From: Niabella sp.
GTDB lineage: Bacteria; Bacteroidota; Bacteroidia; Chitinophagales; Chitinophagaceae
Direction: 5' to 3'
Assembly (NCBI GenBank): GCA_017744715.1
Contig: JAGIAT010000015.1
Coordinates: forward strand, 62,001-126,000
Length of the DNA: 64,000 bases
The notes under the pieces were generated by a model. It was not told where the DNA came from. It worked only from the letters and a program-made list of their open reading frames with translations, and searched no databases. Of this stretch, positions 34,431 through 41,694 are shown piece after piece. The translations under genes and the position numbers were made by a program. Each line of letters opens with the position of its first letter. Position 1 is the stretch's first letter.

Positions 34431-34523
34431 TTAATCTACTTTGATTGTTATCTGTGTAGGAACTCGCTCTACATATTTTCCCGTTGTTCTTTTTCCACCT
34501 TGAATAATTACTTCTTTTACATT
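34431..34523 (-). pseudogene. Orphan toxin-tail fragment (module 2)
   Basis: A frame of about 30 codons ends at TAA 34431-34433: V-K-E-V-I-I-Q-G-G-K-R-T-T-G-K-Y-V-E-R-V, then I-T-I-K-V-D. The composition is that of a folded protein end, not noise. Upstream codons are only open in another frame (A-G-T-K-G-D-S-I), so the fragment is both truncated and frameshifted. It ends 3 bp before the small putative immunity gene. The toxin family is not recognised. Confidence 0.4.
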
Positions 34524-34585
34524 ATACTATCTCCTTTAGTACCAGCAAGTAGAACGGCTTGTCATTTCATGTCATTTTTTGCCTA

Positions 34586-35008
34586 CTATTCGATGCTTAT
34601 TTCACAATCTCCTGCTCTACTCATTCTTAATAAGACAGCCTCGTAAGAATTAATTCCCAATGGTGTACTTATAAGACTCTCTTTCGTTTTTTTATAAATA
34701 GATAGCACTTGCTTAAATCCATCGTTACCATCCGGCATAGTGTGTATTTGAAAAAGGTCGCCATTTGAGAACTTAATAAACGTAGCATCATCCGATTGTT
34801 TAACTGTCTCAATTTCATAGTACGGACTTACAGAAGCATCCTTTTCATTCATCTCTTTAAAATTTGAAGAAGGGATGGTCGTTGACGATTTATACAAAAA
34901 ACTGCTCCCATCAAAGAATAATGATTCATTATTCAAATCATTATATAAAATCAATTGCAAATTGCCATAAACATCATAACTTGTATATATATTTTGTGGT
35001 AACATCAT
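34586..35008 (-). CDS. Putative immunity protein (module 1)
   Basis: A 140-aa protein from ATG 35008 (a second ATG follows directly). It has no signal or membrane segment. It is rich in aromatic and acidic residues and beta strands (Y-G-N-L-Q-L-I-L-Y-N-D, S-L-F-F-D-G-S-S-F-L-Y-K). The C-terminus ends S-R-A-G-D-C-E-I-S-I-E. No family recognised. It starts 4 bp after the frame-B stop of the toxin-like fragment at 35013-35694, so it is probably the matching immunity protein of that tail (inference). AT-rich like the rest of the island. Confidence 0.5.
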   Translation of the reverse strand: MMLPQNIYTSYDVYGNLQLILYNDLNNESLFFDGSSFLYKSSTTIPSSNFKEMNEKDASVSPYYEIETVKQSDDATFIKFSNGDLFQIHTMPDGNDGFKQVLSIYKKTKESLISTPLGINSYEAVLLRMSRAGDCEISIE

Positions 35009-35012
35009 TCAA

Positions 35013-35694
35013 TTATTTCATCCCAGGTTTTGCTCCCGGTTGCGTTACATAATCATAAACAGTTTCTGTTATTTTCTCTCCTGTGAATCCATCTATTATA
35101 CCTCCAACTAAAGTTGTTCCCGCGTGGCCTACCCAACCCCACGGGCCCGCCAAATCCAATTCCTGTTGCGGCATATCCGGCACCAGCAGCAGCTCCTCCA
35201 GCCCATGCTCCAGCCCAAAATGCAGCTTTCTTTACGATTGTTCGAGGTTCAAAACCGCTATTATAAATATCATACAAATCTTTCGCAGGAGCTACTACCA
35301 TCAATATTCTGCCTGCCCACTTCAGTCCATTTAAAGCGCTAACAGATGAAGAAGATCCACTAATAGTTTTTATCGTCCCAGAATTTGCCAAAGCATCAGA
35401 GACAGCATAGGTCCCATCTTTTTCAAGAAAATACGCTGCCTGCTTCGCACTATTCATATACTCTCCGACTTTTGAATATAGCCTTCCATTTAACTCGTTA
35501 TTCAGCGCGCGGAATGCCTCCTTGCTCATTGTTTTACCTGCTGCCTTAAAACTTTCTTTTGTATATCCCATGTCTTTCATTGCCTCAAGCTTCCATGCAT
35601 CGATTTGGACAACTGATATCTTTTGTGCACTACTTACATCAACTCCCTCAACTTCTAAACAACCAGGGCTAATAGTACAATAAAAACTGCGTTT
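35013..35694 (-). pseudogene. Truncated, frameshifted polymorphic-toxin C-terminal region (module 1)
   Basis: The frame is open from 35694 without a start codon (Y-C-T-I-S-P-G-C-L-E-V-E-G-V-D-V) and runs on through an internal ATG at 35580. It continues to about 35142, where a single extra base shifts it to a stop at 35053. In the other frame the protein continues W-G-W-V-G-H-A-G-T-T-L-V-G-G-I-I-D-G-F-T-G-E to a stop at 35013. Helical charged segments are followed by an A/G-rich stretch (A-G-A-W-A-G-G-A-A-A-G-A-G), the style of Rhs-type or other polymorphic toxin tails. The 5' core gene is missing. The 4-bp spacing to the next gene supports a toxin-immunity pair. Confidence 0.5.
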
Positions 35695-35739
35695 TCATCT
35701 CAAACCAAGATGTTGCTTTTATAACAGGTAAAACGTTAA

Positions 35740-36417
35740 TTATCCCTCCTCTTCATCCGCAATATAAGACCACTCCACATCGATGGCATCCAGCAACCGG
35801 TTAAACCGTTTGGCATCGCTGGTGCCGGCAAAGAGGGCATTACAATGGCCGGCCTCATCAAAGGACAGGCTGAGCACCTCGTAAAAAGCATCGGTATATA
35901 CCCGCTGCCGCTCCCAGCTGATTTCCGGAACCAATGTGTAGTGTGCTTCTATAAACCGTACCGTTTCGGGTTTTACGGTACCCAGGTAGTTGGCGTTGTA
36001 CCGCAGCCCGCCCATGGTGCCGTTATACACCGCCATCAGCAGGAAAAAATCTTCGGTGGTGGCGGCCTCCCGGTGCCAGTCCGGCGCAGCATCCGTACCA
36101 TAGTTTCCCCAAACGGGCGGATTATCAGTCTCCAGGTCTTCCTTTTGAATACCCCAATAGCAAACTACCTGGTTTTCCTCATAAAACACCAGGTATCCAT
36201 CCGCCGAAAAATTTATTTCCTTACCGGGTTTTAAAAGCCGGTTATAGCTATGGTTCACCTGCGCCTGCCTGCCCAGGAAAGTATAATAATCTTTAAAACA
36301 GACGGGCAAGGTTATACCCAGTTGCTGCTCCAGCGTGGCAAGCTCCGCTTCGGTAAAACCAAAAGACTCATTGGATGGCAGCTGGTAGAGCCTTTGTATT
36401 TTTTGCAGGTAGGTCAT
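35740..36417 (-). CDS. SMI1/KNR4 (SUKH) family protein, likely immunity protein
   Basis: A 225-aa protein from ATG 36417; the longer frame to 36513 overlaps a hairpin. SUKH features: an N-terminal F-T-E-A-E-L-A-T-L-E-Q-Q-L-G-I-T-L-P-x-x-F-K-D-Y-Y motif, then N-R-L-L-K-P-G-K-E-I-N-F, L-V-F-Y-E-E-N-Q and V-C-Y-W-G-I, the hydrophobic core typical of the family. SUKH proteins are widespread immunity proteins against polymorphic and contact-dependent toxins. It stands next to two toxin-tail/immunity modules, so it probably belongs to the same defensive array. Its GC content is closer to the chromosome than that of the modules. Confidence 0.75.
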   Translation of the reverse strand: MTYLQKIQRLYQLPSNESFGFTEAELATLEQQLGITLPVCFKDYYTFLGRQAQVNHSYNRLLKPGKEINFSADGYLVFYEENQVVCYWGIQKEDLETDNPPVWGNYGTDAAPDWHREAATTEDFFLLMAVYNGTMGGLRYNANYLGTVKPETVRFIEAHYTLVPEISWERQRVYTDAFYEVLSLSFDEAGHCNALFAGTSDAKRFNRLLDAIDVEWSYIADEEEG

Positions 36418-36474
36418 GGTGTTAAAGATAGGTGGTCCAGGTGCAAAAAAGATGCGACAGGGGGTTAGTAAAAC

Positions 36475-36507
36475 CCAAAAATGTTCCTGCTTTAAGGCAG
36501 GAACATT
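36475..36507 (-). terminator. Rho-independent terminator of the polysaccharide-lyase-like gene
   Basis: AATGTTCCTGC (36480-36490) pairs perfectly with GCAGGAACATT (36497-36507) around a 6-nt loop. On the minus strand the stem runs into a T run (ATTTTTGGG), just downstream of the gene ending at 36562. Confidence 0.8.
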
Positions 36508-36561
36508 CCACATAACTGCAATTAAACGATTTGAAACAGCAGCCCCGTCTTCAATTTGCTG

Positions 36562-37317
36562 CTATTGCGCTACATCGGCGTAGCTGGTACCAATGCGGAT
36601 GCCTTTAACGATATTGGTTACCTGGGCTTCGTCACCGCCATACACGCCCCATTTCGGATCGCAGTAATCGGCGTCCATGGTGCGGCAATAATACCGCTGG
36701 CTGCCGTTGGAAAAGGTTTGCTTGGTGCCGTTGTACCACAGCTCAATATAACCCGTAGACGCACTGTACGATAACTTCATGCGCAGCACAAACTTCAGCC
36801 AGCTGCTGGTGGAAAGGGTTACAGACCAGGGCACAGAAGCTACATGGTTGATGTCGAAGTACTGCAGATCGAGCTTACCGTTCTTGGTACGCAGCATAAT
36901 GGGATGGTTGGCCGTGGTACCGGTGGGATAAGATTTCCACTGGAACACTGCATCGGTCTGCAAGGTAGAGGGCATATAGAGCTTGCTTGTCCAGCCGATG
37001 TAGATCTCGTCCCCATCCTGGGCCTGGTAGTTTTTGGCGCCATGCCCTTCCGTACGGTGACTGCCGGAAGGTTTTAAAAATTTCCAGCAAAGAGTACTGG
37101 TTTCATCATTGATGGTGGTAACCGTTCCGGTGCCTTCTATGTTGATGTCCTTCCATACGTTCGATGAACCCCGGGAGGCGGCACCGTCGAACAGCAGGGA
37201 GGTAACCGCACGGGCCTGTACCGCGGGTGCGGATGCGGTGTCAGCAGCTTTTTTACATTGGGTAAGGGTTAGGGCACAGGCAACGCCCAGGAGGACAACG
37301 GTTGTTCTTTTTTTCAT
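36562..37317 (-). CDS. Polysaccharide-lyase-like lipoprotein (heparin lyase I / PL14-type fold)
   Basis: A 251-aa lipoprotein with lipobox cysteine C21 (L-T-Q-C-K-K). The mature jelly-roll has H-R-T-E-G-H-G, D-G-D-E-I-Y-I-G-W-T-S-K-L-Y-M-P, V-F-Q-W-K-S-Y-P, then N-H-P-I-M-L-R-T-K-N-G-K-L-D-L-Q-Y and Y-I-E-L-W-Y-N-G, the pattern of the Polysacc_lyase family that includes heparin lyase I and alginate/glucuronan lyases. The substrate is not evident and no SusCD is attached. It ends at a strong terminator and has a palindrome (ACAAGCGCTTGT, 37354-37365) upstream, so it looks monocistronic. Confidence 0.75.
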   Translation of the reverse strand: MKKRTTVVLLGVACALTLTQCKKAADTASAPAVQARAVTSLLFDGAASRGSSNVWKDINIEGTGTVTTINDETSTLCWKFLKPSGSHRTEGHGAKNYQAQDGDEIYIGWTSKLYMPSTLQTDAVFQWKSYPTGTTANHPIMLRTKNGKLDLQYFDINHVASVPWSVTLSTSSWLKFVLRMKLSYSASTGYIELWYNGTKQTFSNGSQRYYCRTMDADYCDPKWGVYGGDEAQVTNIVKGIRIGTSYADVAQ

Positions 37318-37353
37318 CGTTTTTTAGTTTTAGGGTTTATTAAATTTCAAATA

Positions 37354-37365
37354 ACAAGCGCTTGT
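37354..37365. promoter_or_regulatory. 12-bp palindrome upstream of the lyase-like lipoprotein
   Basis: ACAAGCGCTTGT is a perfect palindrome 37 bp before the start codon at 37317, in an AT-rich leader. Possible operator. The rest of the 283-bp spacer shows only the candidate promoter of the next gene. Confidence 0.35.
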
Positions 37366-37556
37366 ACAGATAAGCAAACAAACATTTGTATAAATCTATA
37401 AACAAGTACATCCATAACCCGAAGAAGTTGCTACAACGTTTTCGGGCAGCCGATATATAAAGGCGGGTGCAACGGCACATGGTACAACGGGTAAGCGGGC
37501 CTGTAACCGGCGGAAAAAAACCGGCCGTTAAAACGCCTTCTCCTGGCATTAGCCCC

Positions 37557-37564
37557 TACTTTTG
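37557..37564 (+). promoter_or_regulatory. Candidate promoter -7 box for the SerB-fusion gene
   Basis: TACTTTTG fits TAnnTTTG and lies 36 bp before ATG 37601. No clear TTG was seen at the -33 position. Confidence 0.45.
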
Positions 37565-37600
37565 CACCGCAAATACACAGAGATTGACATTGACTAGGAA

Positions 37601-38887
37601 ATGAAACAAAAAAATTACTACATCATCGACTTCGACAGCACGTTTACACAGGTAGAAGCCCTGGATGAACTGGTGCGCATCTCTTTAAAGGACAACCCCA
37701 AAAGGGAGGCGGTTTACAAAAAGATCGAAGATTTTACCAACCAGGCCATGAACGGCACCATGTCCTTTTCGGAAAGCCTGGCGGCACGCGTAAAATTGCT
37801 GGAGGCCGATAAATCGCACCTGAAAAAGCTGGTCGTTCACCTGAAAAAAAAGGTATCCCGGTCTTTTTCACGCAACGCAGCGTTCTTTAAAAAACATGCG
37901 GATGAGGTATTGATCGTTTCCGGTGGCTTCAAGGAATTTATTACGCCGGTGGTTAAAAAATTCCATATCAAAAAAGAAAATATTTACGCCAACACGTTTG
38001 TGTTTGATGCTGCGGGGAAGATCATTGGTTACGACGACCAGAACCCGCTGAGCAAGGAAGGCGGGAAGGTGATCCTGATCCGCGAGCTGAATTTACAGGG
38101 CGAACTTTATGGTATTGGCGACGGCTACTCCGATTTCCAGCTGAGGGAAAGCGGACTGATTAAAAAGTTTTTTGCCTATACCGAAAATATTGCACGGAAA
38201 AGCGTAACGGCAAAAGCCGATCATGTAACACCCAGTTTTGATGAGTTCCTGTACCTGAACAAATTGCCTGGGTCTATCTCCTACCCCAAAAACCGCATCC
38301 ATTGCCTGGTGATGGGCGCGGTACCGGAAAAAGACCTGCAGCCCCTGGTGCAGGAAGGATTTACCCTGGTATATGAACCGGAAGCCGATGAAAAAGCCCT
38401 GCAACAGGCCAGCATGCTGCTGCTGACCCCGGATGTGGTACTGGACCCCAAAAAATTAAAAAAAGCTACCCGCTTAAAAGCAATCGGTGTGGTTGGAAGG
38501 ATAAAGGCCGGTATTCCGCTGCCGCTCTGCACCGAAATGGGCATCGTGGTATTTGGCAGCGCCCGGACAAACCTGCAACCGGCCCGGCGCATGATCGATT
38601 TTATGAATAAGGGCTCCATTAGTGACAGTGCTAATTTTCCCCGGCTACAGCTACCTGCGGTAAACAACACGCACCGCATCATTCATATTCATAAAAATGT
38701 GCCCGGCGTTATTGCCCAGGTAAACCTGCTGCTGGCGCGGCACCAGATCAATATCAGCGCCCAGTTTTTAATGACCAATGATATGGCGGGTTATGCCATC
38801 ATCGACATCGATAAAAACTACGATAAACAATTGCTGAAGGAATTAAAAAAAATAGAACATACCATTAAAACAAGAGTGCTCTATTAA
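37601..38887 (+). CDS. Phosphoserine phosphatase fused to a SerA remnant and an ACT domain
   Basis: A 428-aa cytoplasmic protein. Residues 1-220 form a HAD-IB phosphatase of SerB type: D10-F-D12-S-T, S107-G-G, K157-region lysine and G-D174-G-Y-S-D178. Residues 230-320 resemble the N-terminal part of phosphoglycerate dehydrogenase (R-L-K-A-I-G-V-V-G-R, then E-M-G-I-V-V-F). The next segment jumps directly to the SerA tail (G-S-I-S-D-S-A-N-F-P-R-L-Q-L-P), and the ACT domain (about 356-428, H-I-H-K-N-V-P-G-V-I-A-Q-V-N) follows. The roughly 180-residue NAD-binding domain of SerA, with its catalytic Arg-Glu-His, is missing, so only phosphatase activity plus serine sensing is expected. It probably dephosphorylates phosphoserine in serine synthesis. 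Confidence 0.85.
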   Translation: MKQKNYYIIDFDSTFTQVEALDELVRISLKDNPKREAVYKKIEDFTNQAMNGTMSFSESLAARVKLLEADKSHLKKLVVHLKKKVSRSFSRNAAFFKKHADEVLIVSGGFKEFITPVVKKFHIKKENIYANTFVFDAAGKIIGYDDQNPLSKEGGKVILIRELNLQGELYGIGDGYSDFQLRESGLIKKFFAYTENIARKSVTAKADHVTPSFDEFLYLNKLPGSISYPKNRIHCLVMGAVPEKDLQPLVQEGFTLVYEPEADEKALQQASMLLLTPDVVLDPKKLKKATRLKAIGVVGRIKAGIPLPLCTEMGIVVFGSARTNLQPARRMIDFMNKGSISDSANFPRLQLPAVNNTHRIIHIHKNVPGVIAQVNLLLARHQINISAQFLMTNDMAGYAIIDIDKNYDKQLLKELKKIEHTIKTRVLY

Positions 38888-38913
38888 AAGGGATGGTTTC
38901 AGGCCGCATCGGG

Positions 38914-39480
38914 TTATACCATCAACAATCCTCTGAACCCGCGCGCGGCATAGTACGACTCTGCCCCGTTATGATAGGTAAATACATGATCATAACGCCG
39001 GTCGCAAAAAAGCGCGCCGCCCAGCTTCCTGATGGCCGCCGGTGTTTGTACCCAGCTGGAAGTTTTCAAATCAAAAGCCCCCAGCTCCTGTAAGGCCCGG
39101 TACTGCGCTTCTGTAAGCAGTTCAATACCCATGGCCTTGGCCATTTCCACAGCACTGTCTGCCGGCTTGTGCTCCTTCCTTGAAGCCAGTGCATCTCCGT
39201 CGAAACAAAGGCTCCTGCGCCCCTTGGGGCTTTCGGCAGCACAATCCACAAAAAGATAAGCGCCTGCTTTTTTATCATACCCCGTTACATCCGGTTCGCC
39301 CCCGGTACGTTCCATTTCCTCCAACGACCAGAGTTTTTCCGGATGGGCCTCCAGCTTTGCCTGTACGGCGGCCCATTCCAGGCCCTTATGCCGGCCTTTG
39401 TTCTTCTCAAAACGGGCTTTTAATATGCTTAGTAATGTTGCTGCCTGCGATGCGGGCAATAGTTTTTTACCGCCTTTCAT
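38914..39480 (-). CDS. DUF4256-family protein
   Basis: A 188-aa cytoplasmic protein matching the DUF4256 pattern from end to end: R-F-E-K-N-x-x-R-H-x-G-L-E-W, L-W-S-L-E-E-M-E-R-T-G-G-E-P-D-V, F-V-D-C-A-A-E-S-P-x-G-R-R-S-L-C-F-D, then the C-terminal F-C-D-R-R-Y-D-H-V-F-T-Y-H-N-G-A-E-S-Y-Y. Biochemical role unknown. It is the last gene of a probable run with the SRPBCC protein 25 bp upstream. It converges on the SerB-fusion gene with 26 bp between stops. Confidence 0.85.
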   Translation of the reverse strand: MKGGKKLLPASQAATLLSILKARFEKNKGRHKGLEWAAVQAKLEAHPEKLWSLEEMERTGGEPDVTGYDKKAGAYLFVDCAAESPKGRRSLCFDGDALASRKEHKPADSAVEMAKAMGIELLTEAQYRALQELGAFDLKTSSWVQTPAAIRKLGGALFCDRRYDHVFTYHNGAESYYAARGFRGLLMV

Positions 39481-39505
39481 ATCGTGTGTTTAGAATGCTG
39501 CAATA

Positions 39506-39913
39506 TTAGAGCTTTTCAGCCAGATCTTTTACCGCCTTCAGGGCAAACTCCCAGCCGGCGGCCGCATCCTCAAAGGCAGCAGGATCCGGAGGATGCGTCA
39601 TTACCTCCCGGCCTGTTAGCACCGTGCGCCCGCCTTCTTCCCGGAACGTATAGGTGATCACCGACTGGATGGTTTCGTTATCCGGTTCCAGCAAATTATG
39701 CCGGATCAGCTGCTGCGGCTCATATGCCAGTAATACACCCCTTGTTAGTTTACGGCCCGCTGTATCCAGGAACGCAAAAGCACTGCCGGGCTTCCAGTCC
39801 GTTTCATAATACCCTCCCATTTCCCGGGTAACGGCAGGATCCGTAAAAACCCGCCAAACCTGCTGCACAGGTGCGTGGATGATAACCGATCGTTCGATGG
39901 TTGTTTGCTCCAT
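39506..39913 (-). CDS. SRPBCC/AHSA1-type protein
   Basis: A 135-aa START-like fold protein. The opening strand is I-E-R-S-V-I-I-H-A-P-V-Q-Q-V-W-R-V-F-T-D-P, followed by G-G-Y-Y-E-T-D-W-K-P-G-S, T-Y-T-F-R-E-E-G-G-R-T-V-L-T and a closing helix W-E-F-A-L-K-A-V-K-D-L. Members bind hydrophobic ligands or act as Aha1-like co-factors; the ligand is unknown. It is 25 bp before the DUF4256 gene, and such pairs of small genes are often stress- or regulator-linked in Bacteroidota. One of three SRPBCC genes within 6.5 kb. Confidence 0.85.
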   Translation of the reverse strand: MEQTTIERSVIIHAPVQQVWRVFTDPAVTREMGGYYETDWKPGSAFAFLDTAGRKLTRGVLLAYEPQQLIRHNLLEPDNETIQSVITYTFREEGGRTVLTGREVMTHPPDPAAFEDAAAGWEFALKAVKDLAEKL

Positions 39914-40070
39914 AGCGCTGCTTTTTTAAAGATTCTCGTTGCTGTACTATCCTGCATTTTAGCACAAATATTGCACCATTGTTCCCGCCGTTGGAATGCC
40001 ACGGTTTTCTGCAGGAGGCGCATCGATGCCGGGTATTTTGCCCCGCCGGCATGGAATGTATACCCGCTGT

Positions 40071-40424
40071 TCAGACCGGCTGCCCAAACGTAAGCAAATT
40101 GTTATCCGGATCCAGCAAGGCAAATTCTTTTTGGCCCCAGGGTTTTACCTGTAAATGCCCTGCGGGATGTATGGCAACGGCCCGATCCAGCAGGGACTGG
40201 TACAACCGGTCAATTGCATTGGTGCGGATATACACCTGCCCGTAGTTTTCTGCCGGATCCAGCTCCTTAAACTCAAAAAAATGAATTTGAATATGATCCT
40301 TTTGGATCATGAGGTATCCTTCAAAATCGTTACCGTATTGCTGAAAGCCCAGCTGATCCATATAGAAAGCCTTTGTAAGCGCCTTATTGCGCATGGGCAG
40401 TTTGGGATGAATATCTGTAAGCAT
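40071..40424 (-). CDS. VOC-family (glyoxalase/bleomycin-resistance-like) protein
   Basis: A 117-aa protein with the beta-alpha-beta-beta-beta vicinal-oxygen-chelate pattern: I-H-P-K-L-P-M-R-N-K-A-L-T-K-A-F-Y-M-D-Q-L-G-F, G-Y-L-M-I-Q-K-D-H-I-Q-I-H-F-F-E-F, V-Y-I-R-T-N, then L-Q-V-K-P-W-G-Q-K-E-F-A-L-L-D-P-D-N-N-L-L-T-F-G-Q. This end is characteristic of bleomycin-binding proteins. It could confer drug binding, but many homologs have unrelated functions. It follows the Crp/Fnr gene by 51 bp. Confidence 0.85.
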   Translation of the reverse strand: MLTDIHPKLPMRNKALTKAFYMDQLGFQQYGNDFEGYLMIQKDHIQIHFFEFKELDPAENYGQVYIRTNAIDRLYQSLLDRAVAIHPAGHLQVKPWGQKEFALLDPDNNLLTFGQPV

Positions 40425-40475
40425 ATTTTTTTTTTCAAAATTGCAGTATTCTACAGGAAACCGGCCTGATCGAAA

Positions 40476-41033
40476 TCAGGAAATCCGGCGCATCGCCCGT
40501 ACCCTGCTTAAGGTTTCCGGAGCTATTTTCAGGTATGAGGCAATCATTTTAACCGGAAACACCTTCGATATGCCCGGTTTTGCGTCCTGCAGATACGCAT
40601 ACTTCTGCGCCGGATCCAGATGATGGTCGAACAAATGGGTCCTGTTATGTCCCTGGTTAAAGAGCCTGCCCATTTGTAAAAAGGCGTTGGATGCTGCAAT
40701 CAGCGCATGCAGGCCCTCCAGCCGTAATTCAATCACCTCCGATTTTATAAAGGCTTTAATAGCCGTAGCCGAAGGCTGCTGGGTGGTCAGACTGCTATTA
40801 TTGAACATCCATTCATGTTCCAGGTGCAGGTCCACCACCGTATCTTCCGTCTCCCGGGTTTGATATTGAAAAAACGCGCCGGATAAAATATAGAATACAG
40901 ACTGACAAACCGCACCTGCTTCCAGCAAGTACTCGTTTTTGTTCACCTTTCTTTGCACGGTAATCTGATCGAAAAGCTGCAGATCGCGCCCGGAAAAATG
41001 ACCCAGATCCTGTAAAATGGCGTGCGTTATCAT
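40476..41033 (-). CDS. Crp/Fnr-family transcriptional regulator
   Basis: A 185-aa protein. The N-terminal cyclic-nucleotide-binding-like beta barrel (about 10-115) has L-E-A-G-A-V-C-Q-S-V-F-Y-I-L-S-G-A-F-F and D-L-H-L-E-H-E-W-M-F-N-N. A long dimer helix and a C-terminal winged HTH follow (I-S-K-V-F-P-V-K-M-I-A-S-Y-L-K-I-A-P-E-T-L-S-R-V-R). No Fnr-type Cys cluster and no arginine signature of cAMP binding is evident, as in most Bacteroidota members. It may regulate the flanking YdeI, VOC and SRPBCC genes (inference). Confidence 0.88.
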   Translation of the reverse strand: MITHAILQDLGHFSGRDLQLFDQITVQRKVNKNEYLLEAGAVCQSVFYILSGAFFQYQTRETEDTVVDLHLEHEWMFNNSSLTTQQPSATAIKAFIKSEVIELRLEGLHALIAASNAFLQMGRLFNQGHNRTHLFDHHLDPAQKYAYLQDAKPGISKVFPVKMIASYLKIAPETLSRVRAMRRIS

Positions 41034-41056
41034 TTGCAGGTTGTTTGTGTATCAGC

Positions 41057-41632
41057 TTAATCCTCCGGTCCTTTTCCCGCCAGGATATTCGGTATATATT
41101 TTTCTACCCTTGCCGCCCGGGTTTTGGATTGTTTGGCCTGCGAAAAATAGAACAGGTAAGCCCGCTGCCGGCCGGGTGTAAGCGCTGCGAATGCTTTCTT
41201 TAGTGCGGGCTGCCGATCCAGCTGTTGCTGAAACTCTTCGGGAACGGTGTAGTCCTTTGTCTTCTTCAACGGCACTTTTAAACCTGCCCGCTCTACTTCG
41301 ATTGCTTCATAAATATAGGATTTAATGACCGCTGCCTGGTCCTTTATTTCTTTCAGACCGGTAAAGCGGATCTGGCGGGCCGATTGTACATTTTCTGTTT
41401 GCTGGATCAGGATGCCGGCAGGGTCCTGTAACAGGGCGCCTTTAAAAAGCAACAAGGCACAATACTCTTTAAACACATGGATCAGTACAATATTACGTCC
41501 TTCAAATACATAACAGGGACAGCCCCATTTCAGTTCTTCTGTAAGACCGCAATCGAGTACGATCGTTCTCAGGAGTTTTGTTTCCTCCTGCCATTTTCCT
41601 TTACTGAAGTAGAAATCGGTTTTAGGGTTCAT
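41057..41632 (-). CDS. YdeI/OmpD-associated-family protein (DUF1801-type N-terminus)
   Basis: A 191-aa cytoplasmic protein. The N-terminal DUF1801-like domain contains L-R-T-I-V-L-D-C-G-L-T-E-E-L-K-W-G-C-P-C-Y and A-L-L-L-F-K-G-A-L-L. The C-terminal YdeI region has V-P-E-E-F-Q-Q-Q-L, P-A-L-K-K-A-F-A-A-L-T-P-G-R-Q-R-A-Y-L and S-Q-A-K-Q-S-K-T-R-A-A-R-V-E-K-Y-I-P. YdeI proteins are linked to bacitracin and envelope stress in some species; the mechanism is unknown. First gene of the YdeI-Crp-VOC-SRPBCC-DUF4256 run, 23 bp before Crp/Fnr. Confidence 0.85.
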   Translation of the reverse strand: MNPKTDFYFSKGKWQEETKLLRTIVLDCGLTEELKWGCPCYVFEGRNIVLIHVFKEYCALLLFKGALLQDPAGILIQQTENVQSARQIRFTGLKEIKDQAAVIKSYIYEAIEVERAGLKVPLKKTKDYTVPEEFQQQLDRQPALKKAFAALTPGRQRAYLFYFSQAKQSKTRAARVEKYIPNILAGKGPED

Positions 41633-41694
41633 AAAGTAATTGCTTTCTTAGTAAATAGAATAAATTGTTTTACAGGTAACCGCCTTCTCTCAAT

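Noticed and set aside
36562..37317. Assignment of the lyase-like lipoprotein to the pectin locus
   Set aside because: It is 4 kb away behind the toxin island, with its own terminator and palindrome. No shared transcript is possible, and its fold fits other uronate polymers.
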